Under the pieces are notes generated by a model. It did not search any database. It worked only from the letters and a program-made list of their open reading frames with translations, and had not been told where the DNA came from. The position numbers and the translations under genes were made by a program. From assembly GCF_003952665.1 (NCBI RefSeq), contig NZ_CP017946.1, forward strand, positions 3,348,001-3,412,000: a stretch of DNA of 64,000 bases, written 5' to 3'. Shown one piece after another: positions 8,870 through 15,957 of this stretch. The first letter of the stretch is position 1. The number at the start of each line of letters is the position of its first letter. This stretch comes from Bosea sp. Tri-49. GTDB lineage: Bacteria > Pseudomonadota > Alphaproteobacteria > Rhizobiales > Beijerinckiaceae.

Positions 8870-9800
8870 CCCTGTCGGCGGGACGATCCCGGCTTCGAAG
8901 GAGCAGGCAGGCATCCCGCGCAGCGCCTATTGGCTGGCGACGCTCCCGCCGCTGTTCTGGTCGGGCAATTTCCTGATCGCACGGCTGATGCGCGAGACGA
9001 TACCGCCTGTACAGATGTCGTTCTGGCGCTGGAGTCTCGCCCTTCTCATCTTGCTCCCGTTCTGCTGGCGGCCAGTCGTCGACGCTTGGCCGCGCATTCG
9101 CGGCAACATCCCATTCCTCGCGCTGCTCGGCGCGATCGGCGTGACCGCATTCAACTGCTTCGTCTATGCGGCGCTGCACTACACACCAGTCGCCAACGCA
9201 GCACTGGTCAATTCCCTGCTCCCCGTCGTGACCTTCCTGCTGGCCTATCTGATCCTGAAGCAGAGCCTGACGCGGCAGCAACTTGCCGGGATCGCACTCT
9301 CGCTCTGCGGGGCGGTTCTGGTGATCTGCCGCGGGGATCCAAGGATGCTTCTGAATGTCTCGCTCAACCGGGGGGATATTCTGGTCTTCGCCGGCATGAG
9401 CTGCTGGGCGTTGTACACCGTGCTGATCCGCTGGCGGTCGGCAGGGCTGCCTGCGATGGCGTTCCTCGGCGTGACCGTGTTCTTCGGCGCCCTGTTCCAT
9501 CTGCCGGCCGTCGCCTGGGAATATGCAATGCAAGGCGGCTTCCGGCTCACCATGGCGACCGCCGGCGCGCTGGTCTATTTCGCGCTCTTCCCGTCGATCC
9601 TGGCCTATGTCTTCTGGAACCGTTCGGTCGCTGTGCTCGGCCCCGGCAGGACCGGCATGTTCATGCACCTCCTGCCGCCGACCAGCGCTGCGCTGGGCTT
9701 CATCGTGCTCGGCGAGCAGATCGCCTGGTTCCACCTGGCAGGCTTCGCCGTCATCGTTCTCGGCATCTGGCTGGTCACATCGGCACCGCGCAAAGCATGA
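8859..9800 (+). CDS. DMT-superfamily (EamA) transporter
   Basis: A 313-residue integral membrane protein with two EamA repeats of about five helices each (about residues 25-150 and 165-305). Characteristic pieces are WSGNFLIARLMRETIPP in repeat 1 and GRTGMFMHLLPPTSAALGF in repeat 2. EamA proteins usually export amino acids, nucleosides or related metabolites, or carry them in and out by exchange. The start overlaps the permease gene by 11 bases, so it is probably co-expressed with the importer; it may remove a by-product (inference). The 3' end faces the aconitase X gene on the other strand. Confidence 0.9.
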   Translation: MRTDPVGGTIPASKEQAGIPRSAYWLATLPPLFWSGNFLIARLMRETIPPVQMSFWRWSLALLILLPFCWRPVVDAWPRIRGNIPFLALLGAIGVTAFNCFVYAALHYTPVANAALVNSLLPVVTFLLAYLILKQSLTRQQLAGIALSLCGAVLVICRGDPRMLLNVSLNRGDILVFAGMSCWALYTVLIRWRSAGLPAMAFLGVTVFFGALFHLPAVAWEYAMQGGFRLTMATAGALVYFALFPSILAYVFWNRSVAVLGPGRTGMFMHLLPPTSAALGFIVLGEQIAWFHLAGFAVIVLGIWLVTSAPRKA

Positions 9801-9822
9801 CCGTAGATAGCGCCAGCCAAAT

Positions 9823-11538
9823 TCAGCCTGGCCCGGCAAGCCAGGCCGGCAAACGGGCGGGCGCGATACCGGTGAGAGCAGCCTCGATGCAGTCGTCGAG
9901 GGTCCCGAGCCTCACCGTGCAGCCGGAGAGCCCCGGCCCGTAGTGAGCGTATTTTCCAGAGGTAGTCAGGACGACCCTGGCCTGCTCCGGGAAAACCGGG
10001 CGCGTGATCGAGCACCAGCAGAGGTCGGGAATGACGTCGACGCCGCTCTCCCGCAATTTCGTCATCGTTCCGTCGGCCTCTGCTGCGGCCACAACCTCTC
10101 TTCCCGCCGTGATGATGACCGAGACGGTCTTGGCGAGAGGGCGGCCATCGAGCCGTTCCGCGGCAGCCCGGCATTCGTCGAGCGAGGCGTGAGGGCTGCC
10201 GATGGCGACAAGATCGACCTCCGAGGGGCCGCTGCTCAGCTTGCGCCAGCCGGCGGCAAGGTCTTCGCGCGTCACCAAAACTTCGTCTTCGATAGCGCCT
10301 CCGAGGCTGTCCGCTTCCGGCGTGATGCCCTCGATATGCAGCATGGCCGCAGCGGAAGTCGTTCCGAAGGCGGCGCAGAGCGCCTTGAGATCGTCTCGTG
10401 ACGGCCGCGTCTCTGTGAGGCCCTTGATCAGCGGGATTCGATCGGGCGAGGCAAGGCCAGCGAGATAGCCGATCAGGGGCCAGGCCGAGGAGTCCGCGCC
10501 GTCAGGCAGGTCGATCCGGACCGCACGGCGCGCCCGCCGGCCCTCGTCGAGAAAAGCTCCGGCGCGCGGTGCCCGGCCGGTAACGGCGATGCAGAAATCC
10601 AGGAAGTCCGGATGCTTCGCCGTCCGGGCTCCGAGCACGGAGTTGGCGAAGATCACCGCATTTGATTCCGACCAGCCGATCGCCTCTCCGAAACCCGGCG
10701 GATCCGGCAGGGAGTAAGGCGCGCAGGTGAAGCTCGCCTGGCAGCCCATGCGCACATAGGCATCGGCGAGGCGCGTCGCCGGCTCGCCGAAATCGCGTGC
10801 CACGCCCTGGCGGCGCCAGTTGGCATGATCGACCGAGATGGCGTTCATCGTCGTCGGGACGCGGGCGCGCGCTCCGAGCTGCTCCATCTTCTCGGCGAAG
10901 ATCAGATTGGCCGGGCCGGCATAGATGCAGCCATCGACATGGGCCCGCGTCACGTCGATGAGGTCGGTCGCTCCCTGCTGGCTCGCCATGGCGCAGATGA
11001 TGCTCATCGCCTGCCGGGCAGCGATCCCGTCGGCCCCGGCGAGCATGCGATTGTCGGCAGGGGACAGCTGCAGGTCGCCATGGCCCGTCGCAGAGAGGGG
11101 GATCCGCACACGCCCGCCGTCCGCAGTTATGCCGTCCGGTGCGATCGTCGCGCCGGCCGCGGAGGACAGGGTGACAAAGGCTTCGTCCGGAAGGCGAATG
11201 ACGGGAATGCGGCGCCCGAACATCTCCGAGGCGACGATCGCGCCGAGCGTCAGCGTATCCTCCGGACCGGTGAAGATCAGGGCCGCGGGGCTCCTGCCCG
11301 AAAGCGCGAGTTCCAGCAGCACACCCGAACCGGAGCAGGAGCCTCGGCTGCTCGGCATCATCACGACCGCACCGGCGAGCGAGACGCCGTGCGAGGGGTG
11401 GTGCACGTCGATGACCACTCCCGTCGCGGGATCGACACCACCCCAGAAGCTCAGGGCCTCGTTCAGGACGACGATCGGCCCGGCCGCGTCCCCGGGAGCG
11501 ACCGCGATCCCGTTATCGTGTCGTGCAGGAGAGTTCAT
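9823..11538 (-). CDS. Single-chain aconitase X (AcnX; candidate cis-3-hydroxy-L-proline dehydratase)
   Basis: A 571-residue protein joining the AcnX swivel domain (formerly DUF126, about residues 15-150, with [20 protein letters not shown]) to the AcnX catalytic domain (formerly DUF521, about 155-570, with [19 protein letters not shown] and [13 protein letters not shown]). Archaeal and some bacterial members are two separate chains. Characterised bacterial AcnX enzymes dehydrate cis-3-hydroxy-L-proline; archaeal ones act on phosphomevalonate. Candidate metal or cluster ligands are the Cys residues in [12 protein letters not shown] and DLCWCSI. The gene is convergent with the EamA gene and lies downstream of dadA on the same strand, so an amino-acid or hydroxyproline catabolic role is reasonable but not proven. 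Confidence 0.85.
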   Translation of the reverse strand: MNSPARHDNGIAVAPGDAAGPIVVLNEALSFWGGVDPATGVVIDVHHPSHGVSLAGAVVMMPSSRGSCSGSGVLLELALSGRSPAALIFTGPEDTLTLGAIVASEMFGRRIPVIRLPDEAFVTLSSAAGATIAPDGITADGGRVRIPLSATGHGDLQLSPADNRMLAGADGIAARQAMSIICAMASQQGATDLIDVTRAHVDGCIYAGPANLIFAEKMEQLGARARVPTTMNAISVDHANWRRQGVARDFGEPATRLADAYVRMGCQASFTCAPYSLPDPPGFGEAIGWSESNAVIFANSVLGARTAKHPDFLDFCIAVTGRAPRAGAFLDEGRRARRAVRIDLPDGADSSAWPLIGYLAGLASPDRIPLIKGLTETRPSRDDLKALCAAFGTTSAAAMLHIEGITPEADSLGGAIEDEVLVTREDLAAGWRKLSSGPSEVDLVAIGSPHASLDECRAAAERLDGRPLAKTVSVIITAGREVVAAAEADGTMTKLRESGVDVIPDLCWCSITRPVFPEQARVVLTTSGKYAHYGPGLSGCTVRLGTLDDCIEAALTGIAPARLPAWLAGPG

Positions 11539-11706
11539 GGAGGCTGTTTAGCGGAAACAAATGCGGGATCGGAACAAGGCAGGGTGCGAAACCGTCCCTC
11601 CCGACACAAGTGATATCATCGAATGGTAGGCACGTGTTGAAGCAGCACTCGCCGTCCTGGGTTCGCTCTTCTCCGCCTACCGCAACCTGAAGCTGCCATG
11701 ACAATC

Positions 11707-11745
11707 GGGCAGGCGCCCGAACGCAAGAGCGCCGGTCGCCTGCCC
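11707..11745 (-). terminator. Stem-loop downstream of dadA, possible terminator
   Basis: A perfect 9-bp inverted repeat (GGGCAGGCG at 11707-11715 and CGCCTGCCC at 11737-11745) with a 21-base loop lies just beyond the dadA stop. There is no T-run after it on the minus strand, so it could be a weak terminator or an mRNA-end stabiliser instead. Confidence 0.3.
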
Positions 11746-11756
11746 CGTCTTCTCGG

Positions 11757-13015
11757 TCAGACGGCGTTCGGCCGCGCGGTCACCAGCGCCGCCACGGCAT
11801 CGGCCGTCGCGGCTGACAAGGTCCAGCCGAGATGGCCGTGGCCGGTGTTGTAGAACACACGCGGATTGCGCCCGCGCATGACCCTCGGCAGCATGTCGGG
11901 CATCATCGGCCGCAAGCCGGCCCAGGGCGTGACCTGGCGCGTGCTCATTCCGGGAAAGTGCGTGCGGCACCTTGCACGAGCGGCTCGATCCGGCTGGCCC
12001 GGATGTCCTTGTTGTAGCCGTTGAACTCGGCCGTTCCGGCGACGCGGAAACGAGTGGCGCCGAGCCGGCTGGTTACGATCTTCGCGCGGTCATCCAGCAG
12101 GCTCGTCCATGGTGCCGCCCGCTGATCCGACGTTTCCGGAAGATCGACCGTGATCGAATAGCCCTTCACCGGATAGACGTTGACGCGATCGCCGAGATCG
12201 GCGGCGAGTTGGCGGGATGCGACACCGCCGCAGACCACGATGCGGTCGAACCGGTCGCTTTGCGTGCCGACCTCGCCCGCCTCTTCCGTCGGCCTCCAGG
12301 TCACCTGAACAGCCTCACCGGCGCCGTGCTCGATCGAGAGCACTTCGCTCGACAGGCGCATCCTCACCCCCCGGCGCTCGCAGGCGCGGGCGAGCCCGTT
12401 GGTGAATTTGTGGATGTCGCCGGTGAAGTCAGACGGGGTGTAGAAGCCGCCGTAGAACTCGCCCTTCAGGGACGGCTCGATCGCCCGGATTTCCTCCAGG
12501 GTGACGGCACGGCGCTCGAGCCCTCCCCTGGCGAGCAGCGCCGAGACGCGGGCCGCGGCCTCGAACTCCGCCTTGCTGTGGTAGAAGTGCAGGATGCCGC
12601 GCTCTTCGCAATCGAATGCGATGCCTTCCTCCCGCGCCATCTGCATGAGGTGAGCGCGGGCTTCGATCGCGAGCCGGGCAGTGGTGAGCGTGTTCTCCTC
12701 GTATTTCGGGATCGAGGCGACGAACTGCGCCATCCAGGACAGCTTGTGCCAGGACGGCTTGGGATTGACGAGGAGCGGGGCTCCCGGCGTGAACATCCAC
12801 TTGATACCCTTCAGAACCGTGGCCCAGCTGTTCCAGACCTCGGCATTCGAGGCCGAGAGCTGGCCGCCATTGGCGAAGGAGGTTTCCATCGCGGCATAGG
12901 GCTGGCGGTCGAAGACCGTGACCTCGCAGCCGCGCCGAGCAAGGTTGTAGGCGGTGGTGATGCCGGTAATGCCCGCGCCGATCACGGCGACGCGCGAGAT
13001 GTCGGATGTGCTCAT
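11757..13015 (-). pseudogene. dadA: D-amino-acid dehydrogenase, frameshifted (dadA-like)
   Basis: An FAD-dependent D-amino-acid dehydrogenase (DadA/DAO fold) read in two frames. The first (13015 to 11945) starts at ATG with AGGAG five bases upstream and has the dinucleotide fold VAVIGAGITGITTAYNLARR and SFANGGQLSASNAEVW. It stops after ARTFPE. The second frame (11948 to 11757) carries the missing end: MSTRQVTPWAGLRPMMPDML and the FAD-contact motif GHGHLGWTLS. One extra G near 11950-11955 would give FPGMSTRQVTPWAG, as in intact relatives, and about 419 residues in all. So this is a single-base deletion, real or a sequencing error. As written the product lacks its last 62 or so residues and should be inactive. 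A glycine riboswitch precedes it. Confidence 0.88.
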
Positions 13016-13049
13016 AGGTGCTCCTGCCCGCGCAATGCGGGTCGTCAGC

Positions 13050-13248
13050 ACCCCCTCTGTCATTGGCCTGAGAGCTTCGTCGCGCCCAATCAGCTGGACT
13101 GTCGACTTGCACCATCGGCGCAGAACTGCGGTTCTGCTTTTCAGAGTCGAATCATCGGCAGCGGTACGTTTTGCCTGAGAGTTTCCGGGGTGGTTGCTCC
13201 GTCGGCGCCGATCCGATTTTGACGTCGGACCGATCTCTCCCGCTGCCA
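13050..13248 (-). ncRNA. Tandem glycine riboswitch (gcvT element) in the dadA leader
   Basis: On the minus strand the leader contains two glycine aptamers. Aptamer 1 (about 13248-13157) is closed by a perfect 8-bp P1, GGCAGCGG with CCGCTGCC, and holds CGGGAGAGATC, GCGCCGACGGAGCAA and AACTCTCAGGCAAAA. Aptamer 2 (about 13153-13051) holds GCGCCGATGGTGCAAG, GAAGCTCTCAGGCCAATGAC and the closing AGAGGGGG. The repeated GCGCCGA-GG-GCAA and CTCTCAGGC-AA blocks are the glycine-binding core. The dadA start lies about 35 bases further on. These elements usually switch on glycine-disposal genes. No clear terminator stem was seen, so control may be at translation. Confidence 0.9.
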
Positions 13249-13251
13249 CGA

Positions 13252-13279
13252 GTGCTAGTGCGCCTGCGATTTCTGTCAA
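13252..13279 (-). promoter_or_regulatory. Sigma-70-type promoter for the glycine riboswitch and dadA
   Basis: On the minus strand a perfect -35 box TTGACA (13279-13274) is followed after 16 bases by TAGCAC (13257-13252), a moderate -10 box. Transcription would begin near 13245, at the first bases of riboswitch P1, which fits the element starting the transcript. Confidence 0.55.
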
Positions 13280-13494
13280 GGGCGATCGGGCCGGAGCACG
13301 ACCAGGCTCGCCAACCTTCAGCGCTGGCCGCGGGACAGCCACCGACACAGCAACGTAATCCCGCAAGGCGTCTCTTCATCGGTTTTACGGCAGAACGTGA
13401 ACGCGACAAAAAAGATAAATATTTGATAAATAACGGTTTTATATCGTATTCCAGCACTTCTCCAAGCAGTTCTCCCCGATAATCGCCCCAGCGA

Positions 13495-13520
13495 TTTACC
13501 GCTCGTTAACCATTCGATTC
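13495..13520 (+). promoter_or_regulatory. CtrA-like box and CcrM (GANTC) site upstream of minC
   Basis: TTTA-N7-TTAAC (13495-13510) differs by one base from the CtrA consensus TTAA-N7-TTAAC, and the second half continues as TTAACCAT, a good half-site. A GATTC methylation site for CcrM follows at 13516-13520. It lies about 40 bases before the minC start in an AT-rich stretch (13380-13550) that is unlike the rest of the window. Cell-cycle control of min genes by CtrA is known in other Rhizobiales; here it is a prediction from the motif. Confidence 0.5.
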
Positions 13521-13550
13521 CTACATCTGAGCAACCGAAAATTTACCAAG

Positions 13551-14291
13551 ATGACCGCCGTGTTAACCAAACCCCGGCCGATCCGCCTCAAGGGGCGATC
13601 CTACCTTGCGCTGACGCTGACACCCGAGCTGCCTTTCGAGGACTGGCTGGTGCGGCTCGACGATCTCGCCGGCCGCTCCGCCGGTTTCTTCCTGCGGCGG
13701 CCGGTGGTGCTCGACGTCGAGGGCCTCGATATCGACCGCGCGCAGCTGCGCGATCTCGTCGGCAAGCTCGGCGCGCGCAATGTCCGGATCATGGGGATCG
13801 AGGGCGCACGCCCCTCCATGCTCGGGAACGATCTGCCGCCGGCCATGTCGGGCGGAAAGACCACCGGAGACATCGAGGAGCCAGCGGCCGAGCCGACCCA
13901 GGAAGCCCCTGTCGCCGAGACCGTGGCAGAGGCTCCCCCCGCGCCGCTGCCCGCGAGGTCCGCGCCGGCGTCGCTCGTCGTCACCCAGCCGGTGCGCTCG
14001 GGGCAGTCGATCTTCGCCGAGGGCGACGTGACCATCGTCGGGTCTGTCGCCTCCGGCGCCGAGGTCATCGCCGGTGGTTCGATCCATATCTACGGCACCC
14101 TGCGGGGGCGGGCGATGGCCGGCACGCTGGGCAACGCAGAGGCCCGCATCTTCTGCCGCAAGCTCGAGGCCGAGCTGGTCGGCATCGACGGCTACTACAA
14201 GACGGCAGAGGACCTGGAGCCCGGCCTGCGCGGCAAGCCCGTCCAGTTCTGGCTCGAAGGTGAAATCTTCACGGCCGGATCACTCGCCTGA
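13551..14291 (+). CDS. minC: Septum site-determining protein MinC
   Basis: A 246-residue inhibitor of FtsZ ring assembly that acts at the membrane with MinD. The N-terminal domain (about 1-100) binds FtsZ; a Pro/Ala/Glu-rich linker covers about 105-140; the C-terminal beta-helix domain (about 143-246) contains GQSIFAEGDVTIVGSVASG and EARIFCRKLEAELVGIDGYY, which bind MinD and drive dimerisation. It is the first gene of minC-minD-minE, 35 bases ahead of minD. The ATG at 13551 has only a weak ribosome binding site. A CtrA-like box lies upstream. Confidence 0.95.
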   Translation: MTAVLTKPRPIRLKGRSYLALTLTPELPFEDWLVRLDDLAGRSAGFFLRRPVVLDVEGLDIDRAQLRDLVGKLGARNVRIMGIEGARPSMLGNDLPPAMSGGKTTGDIEEPAAEPTQEAPVAETVAEAPPAPLPARSAPASLVVTQPVRSGQSIFAEGDVTIVGSVASGAEVIAGGSIHIYGTLRGRAMAGTLGNAEARIFCRKLEAELVGIDGYYKTAEDLEPGLRGKPVQFWLEGEIFTAGSLA

Positions 14292-14326
14292 AACGACAAC
14301 GCGTCCACCGGAACTAGGAGAGGTCA

Positions 14327-15142
14327 ATGGGCAAGGTCATCGTGGTCACATCGGGCAAGGGCGGCGTCGGCAAGACGACGTCCTCCGCCGCCCTGGGCGC
14401 AGCTTTGGCGCAGAGCGGCGACAAGGTCGTGGTCGTCGACTTCGATGTCGGCCTGCGCAATCTCGACCTGATCATGGGTGCCGAACGGCGGGTGGTCTAC
14501 GACCTCGTCAACGTGATCCAGGGCGAGGCCAAGCTGACGCAGGCGCTGATCCGCGACAAACGGGTCGAGACGCTCTACCTGCTGCCGGCCTCGCAGACTC
14601 GCGACAAGGACAACCTTACCTCCGAGGGCGTCGAGAAGGTCATCGGCGCGCTGAAGAGCCATTTCGACTGGGTGATCTGCGACAGCCCGGCCGGCATCGA
14701 GCGCGGCGCCACCCTCGCCATGCGCCATGCCGACATCGCGATCGTCGTGACCAATCCGGAAGTCTCCTCGGTACGCGATTCCGATCGCATCATCGGCCTG
14801 CTCGATTCGAAGACGCTGAAGGCCGAGAACGGCGAGCGCATGGAGAAGCACCTGCTCCTCACCCGCTACGACCCCGCCCGCGCCGAGCGCGGCGACATGC
14901 TGAAGGTGGACGACGTCCTCGAGATCCTGTCGATCCCGCTGCTCGGCATCATCCCCGAGAGCATGGACGTGCTGCGCGCCTCCAATATCGGCTCGCCCGT
15001 CACCCTGGCGGATGAGCGCAGCGCCCCTGCACTCGCCTATTTCGACGCGGTGCGTCGCCTCAAGGGCGAGAACCTGCCGATGACCATCCCCGGCGAGAAG
15101 CGCGGCTTCTTCGGCAAGATCTTCGGAAGGAAAGCGGCATGA
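14327..15142 (+). CDS. minD: Septum site-determining ATPase MinD
   Basis: A 271-residue membrane-cycling ATPase that recruits MinC and is released by MinE. The deviant Walker A GKGGVGKTT (signature Lys11 and catalytic Lys16) is intact, as are switch regions VVVDFDVGLRNLDL and VICDSPAGIE. The C-terminal amphipathic membrane-targeting helix is visible as GFFGKIFGRKAA. A ribosome binding site AGGAGAG precedes the start. Its stop overlaps the minE start (ATGA), so the two are probably translated in fixed ratio. Confidence 0.97.
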   Translation: MGKVIVVTSGKGGVGKTTSSAALGAALAQSGDKVVVVDFDVGLRNLDLIMGAERRVVYDLVNVIQGEAKLTQALIRDKRVETLYLLPASQTRDKDNLTSEGVEKVIGALKSHFDWVICDSPAGIERGATLAMRHADIAIVVTNPEVSSVRDSDRIIGLLDSKTLKAENGERMEKHLLLTRYDPARAERGDMLKVDDVLEILSIPLLGIIPESMDVLRASNIGSPVTLADERSAPALAYFDAVRRLKGENLPMTIPGEKRGFFGKIFGRKAA

Positions 15143-15402
15143 ACCTGCGTCGTCTCTTCTTCCGGCCCCAGTCGGCTCCCGCCGCGCGCGAGCGCCTGCA
15201 GGTCCTGCTCGCCCATGAGCGCCTGTCGGCCGACGGCTCCGACCTCGTGACCAAATTGCGCGACGAGATCCTGCGCGTGATCGCCAAGCATGTGCAGGTC
15301 GACGACGACAAGGTCACCGTCCGGATGGAGCGCGGACCCCAGGTCTCGACGCTCGCCGTCGACATCGAAATCCCGTTCGATGCGGGCAAGAAGGCGGCCT
15401 GA
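15139..15402 (+). CDS. minE: Cell division topological specificity factor MinE
   Basis: An 87-residue protein of normal length for the family. The N-terminal part (about 1-12, MNLRRLFFRPQS) is the membrane-binding helix; the anti-MinCD segment follows at about 15-30 (AARERLQVLLAHER); the dimerisation domain fills the rest (EILRVIAKHVQVDDDKVTV). MinE stimulates MinD ATP hydrolysis and restricts MinC action to the cell poles. It overlaps minD by four bases, and its stop codon lies in the loop of the operon terminator. Confidence 0.96.
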   Translation: MNLRRLFFRPQSAPAARERLQVLLAHERLSADGSDLVTKLRDEILRVIAKHVQVDDDKVTVRMERGPQVSTLAVDIEIPFDAGKKAA

Positions 15403-15413
15403 GGGCCGCCTTT
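15391..15413 (+). terminator. Intrinsic terminator of minCDE overlapping the minE stop codon
   Basis: A perfect 9-bp stem, AAGGCGGCC (15391-15399) with GGCCGCCTT (15404-15412), has a 4-base loop containing the minE stop TGA and is followed by a short T-rich tail. Confidence 0.7.
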
Positions 15414-15435
15414 CCCATTCCAGGGCGCGGCGGCC

Positions 15436-15849
15436 TCACATCACCGCAGGCCCGCGACCGTCATATTCGGCGTCCGAGACCTTATCGAGCCAGTCGACGA
15501 CCTTGCCGTCCAGGGATTCCTGCACGGCGATATGGGTCATCGCTGTCTCCGGCCCGGCGCCGTGCCAGTGCTTCTCGCCCGGCGGGAACCAGACCACGTC
15601 GCCCGGCCTGATCTCCTCGACCGGACCACCCCAGCGCTGCACGCGGCCGAAGCCCGCAGTCACGATCAGCGTCTGGCCGAGCGGATGGGTGTGCCAGGCT
15701 GTGCGGGCTCCCGGCTCGAAGGTGACGCTGGCGCCCTGTACGCGCTCGGGCGCATGCGGATTGAACAGCGGATCGATGCGGACGGTGCCGCTGAACCAGT
15801 CACTCGGGCCTTTCGCCGATGGCCGGGTTCCGGCACGGATGATGTTCAT
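15436..15849 (-). CDS. Cupin-domain protein
   Basis: A 137-residue single-domain cupin. The two cupin motifs are visible: [20 protein letters not shown] (metal ligands His-x-His and Gln/Glu position) and [19 protein letters not shown] (second His). This form of cupin is often annotated with the carboxymuconolactone decarboxylase group or as a quercetinase-like protein. Start ATG is preceded by AAGGAG. It stands alone, convergent with minCDE. The reaction is unknown. Confidence 0.88.
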   Translation of the reverse strand: MNIIRAGTRPSAKGPSDWFSGTVRIDPLFNPHAPERVQGASVTFEPGARTAWHTHPLGQTLIVTAGFGRVQRWGGPVEEIRPGDVVWFPPGEKHWHGAGPETAMTHIAVQESLDGKVVDWLDKVSDAEYDGRGPAVM

Positions 15850-15957
15850 GGTGTCTCCTTAGGTCTGCGTGCGAACCGACAGTGAGGCCGACAACCTAGC
15901 CACGCCAGAGCATTCAAAGAATGGCGGCTGGACACAGTTGTGATGAGGCTCCCGGCC

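Noticed and set aside
13016..13366. N-terminal extension of dadA to 13366
   Set aside because: The region is the glycine riboswitch and promoter; the family start with good ribosome binding site is at 13015.
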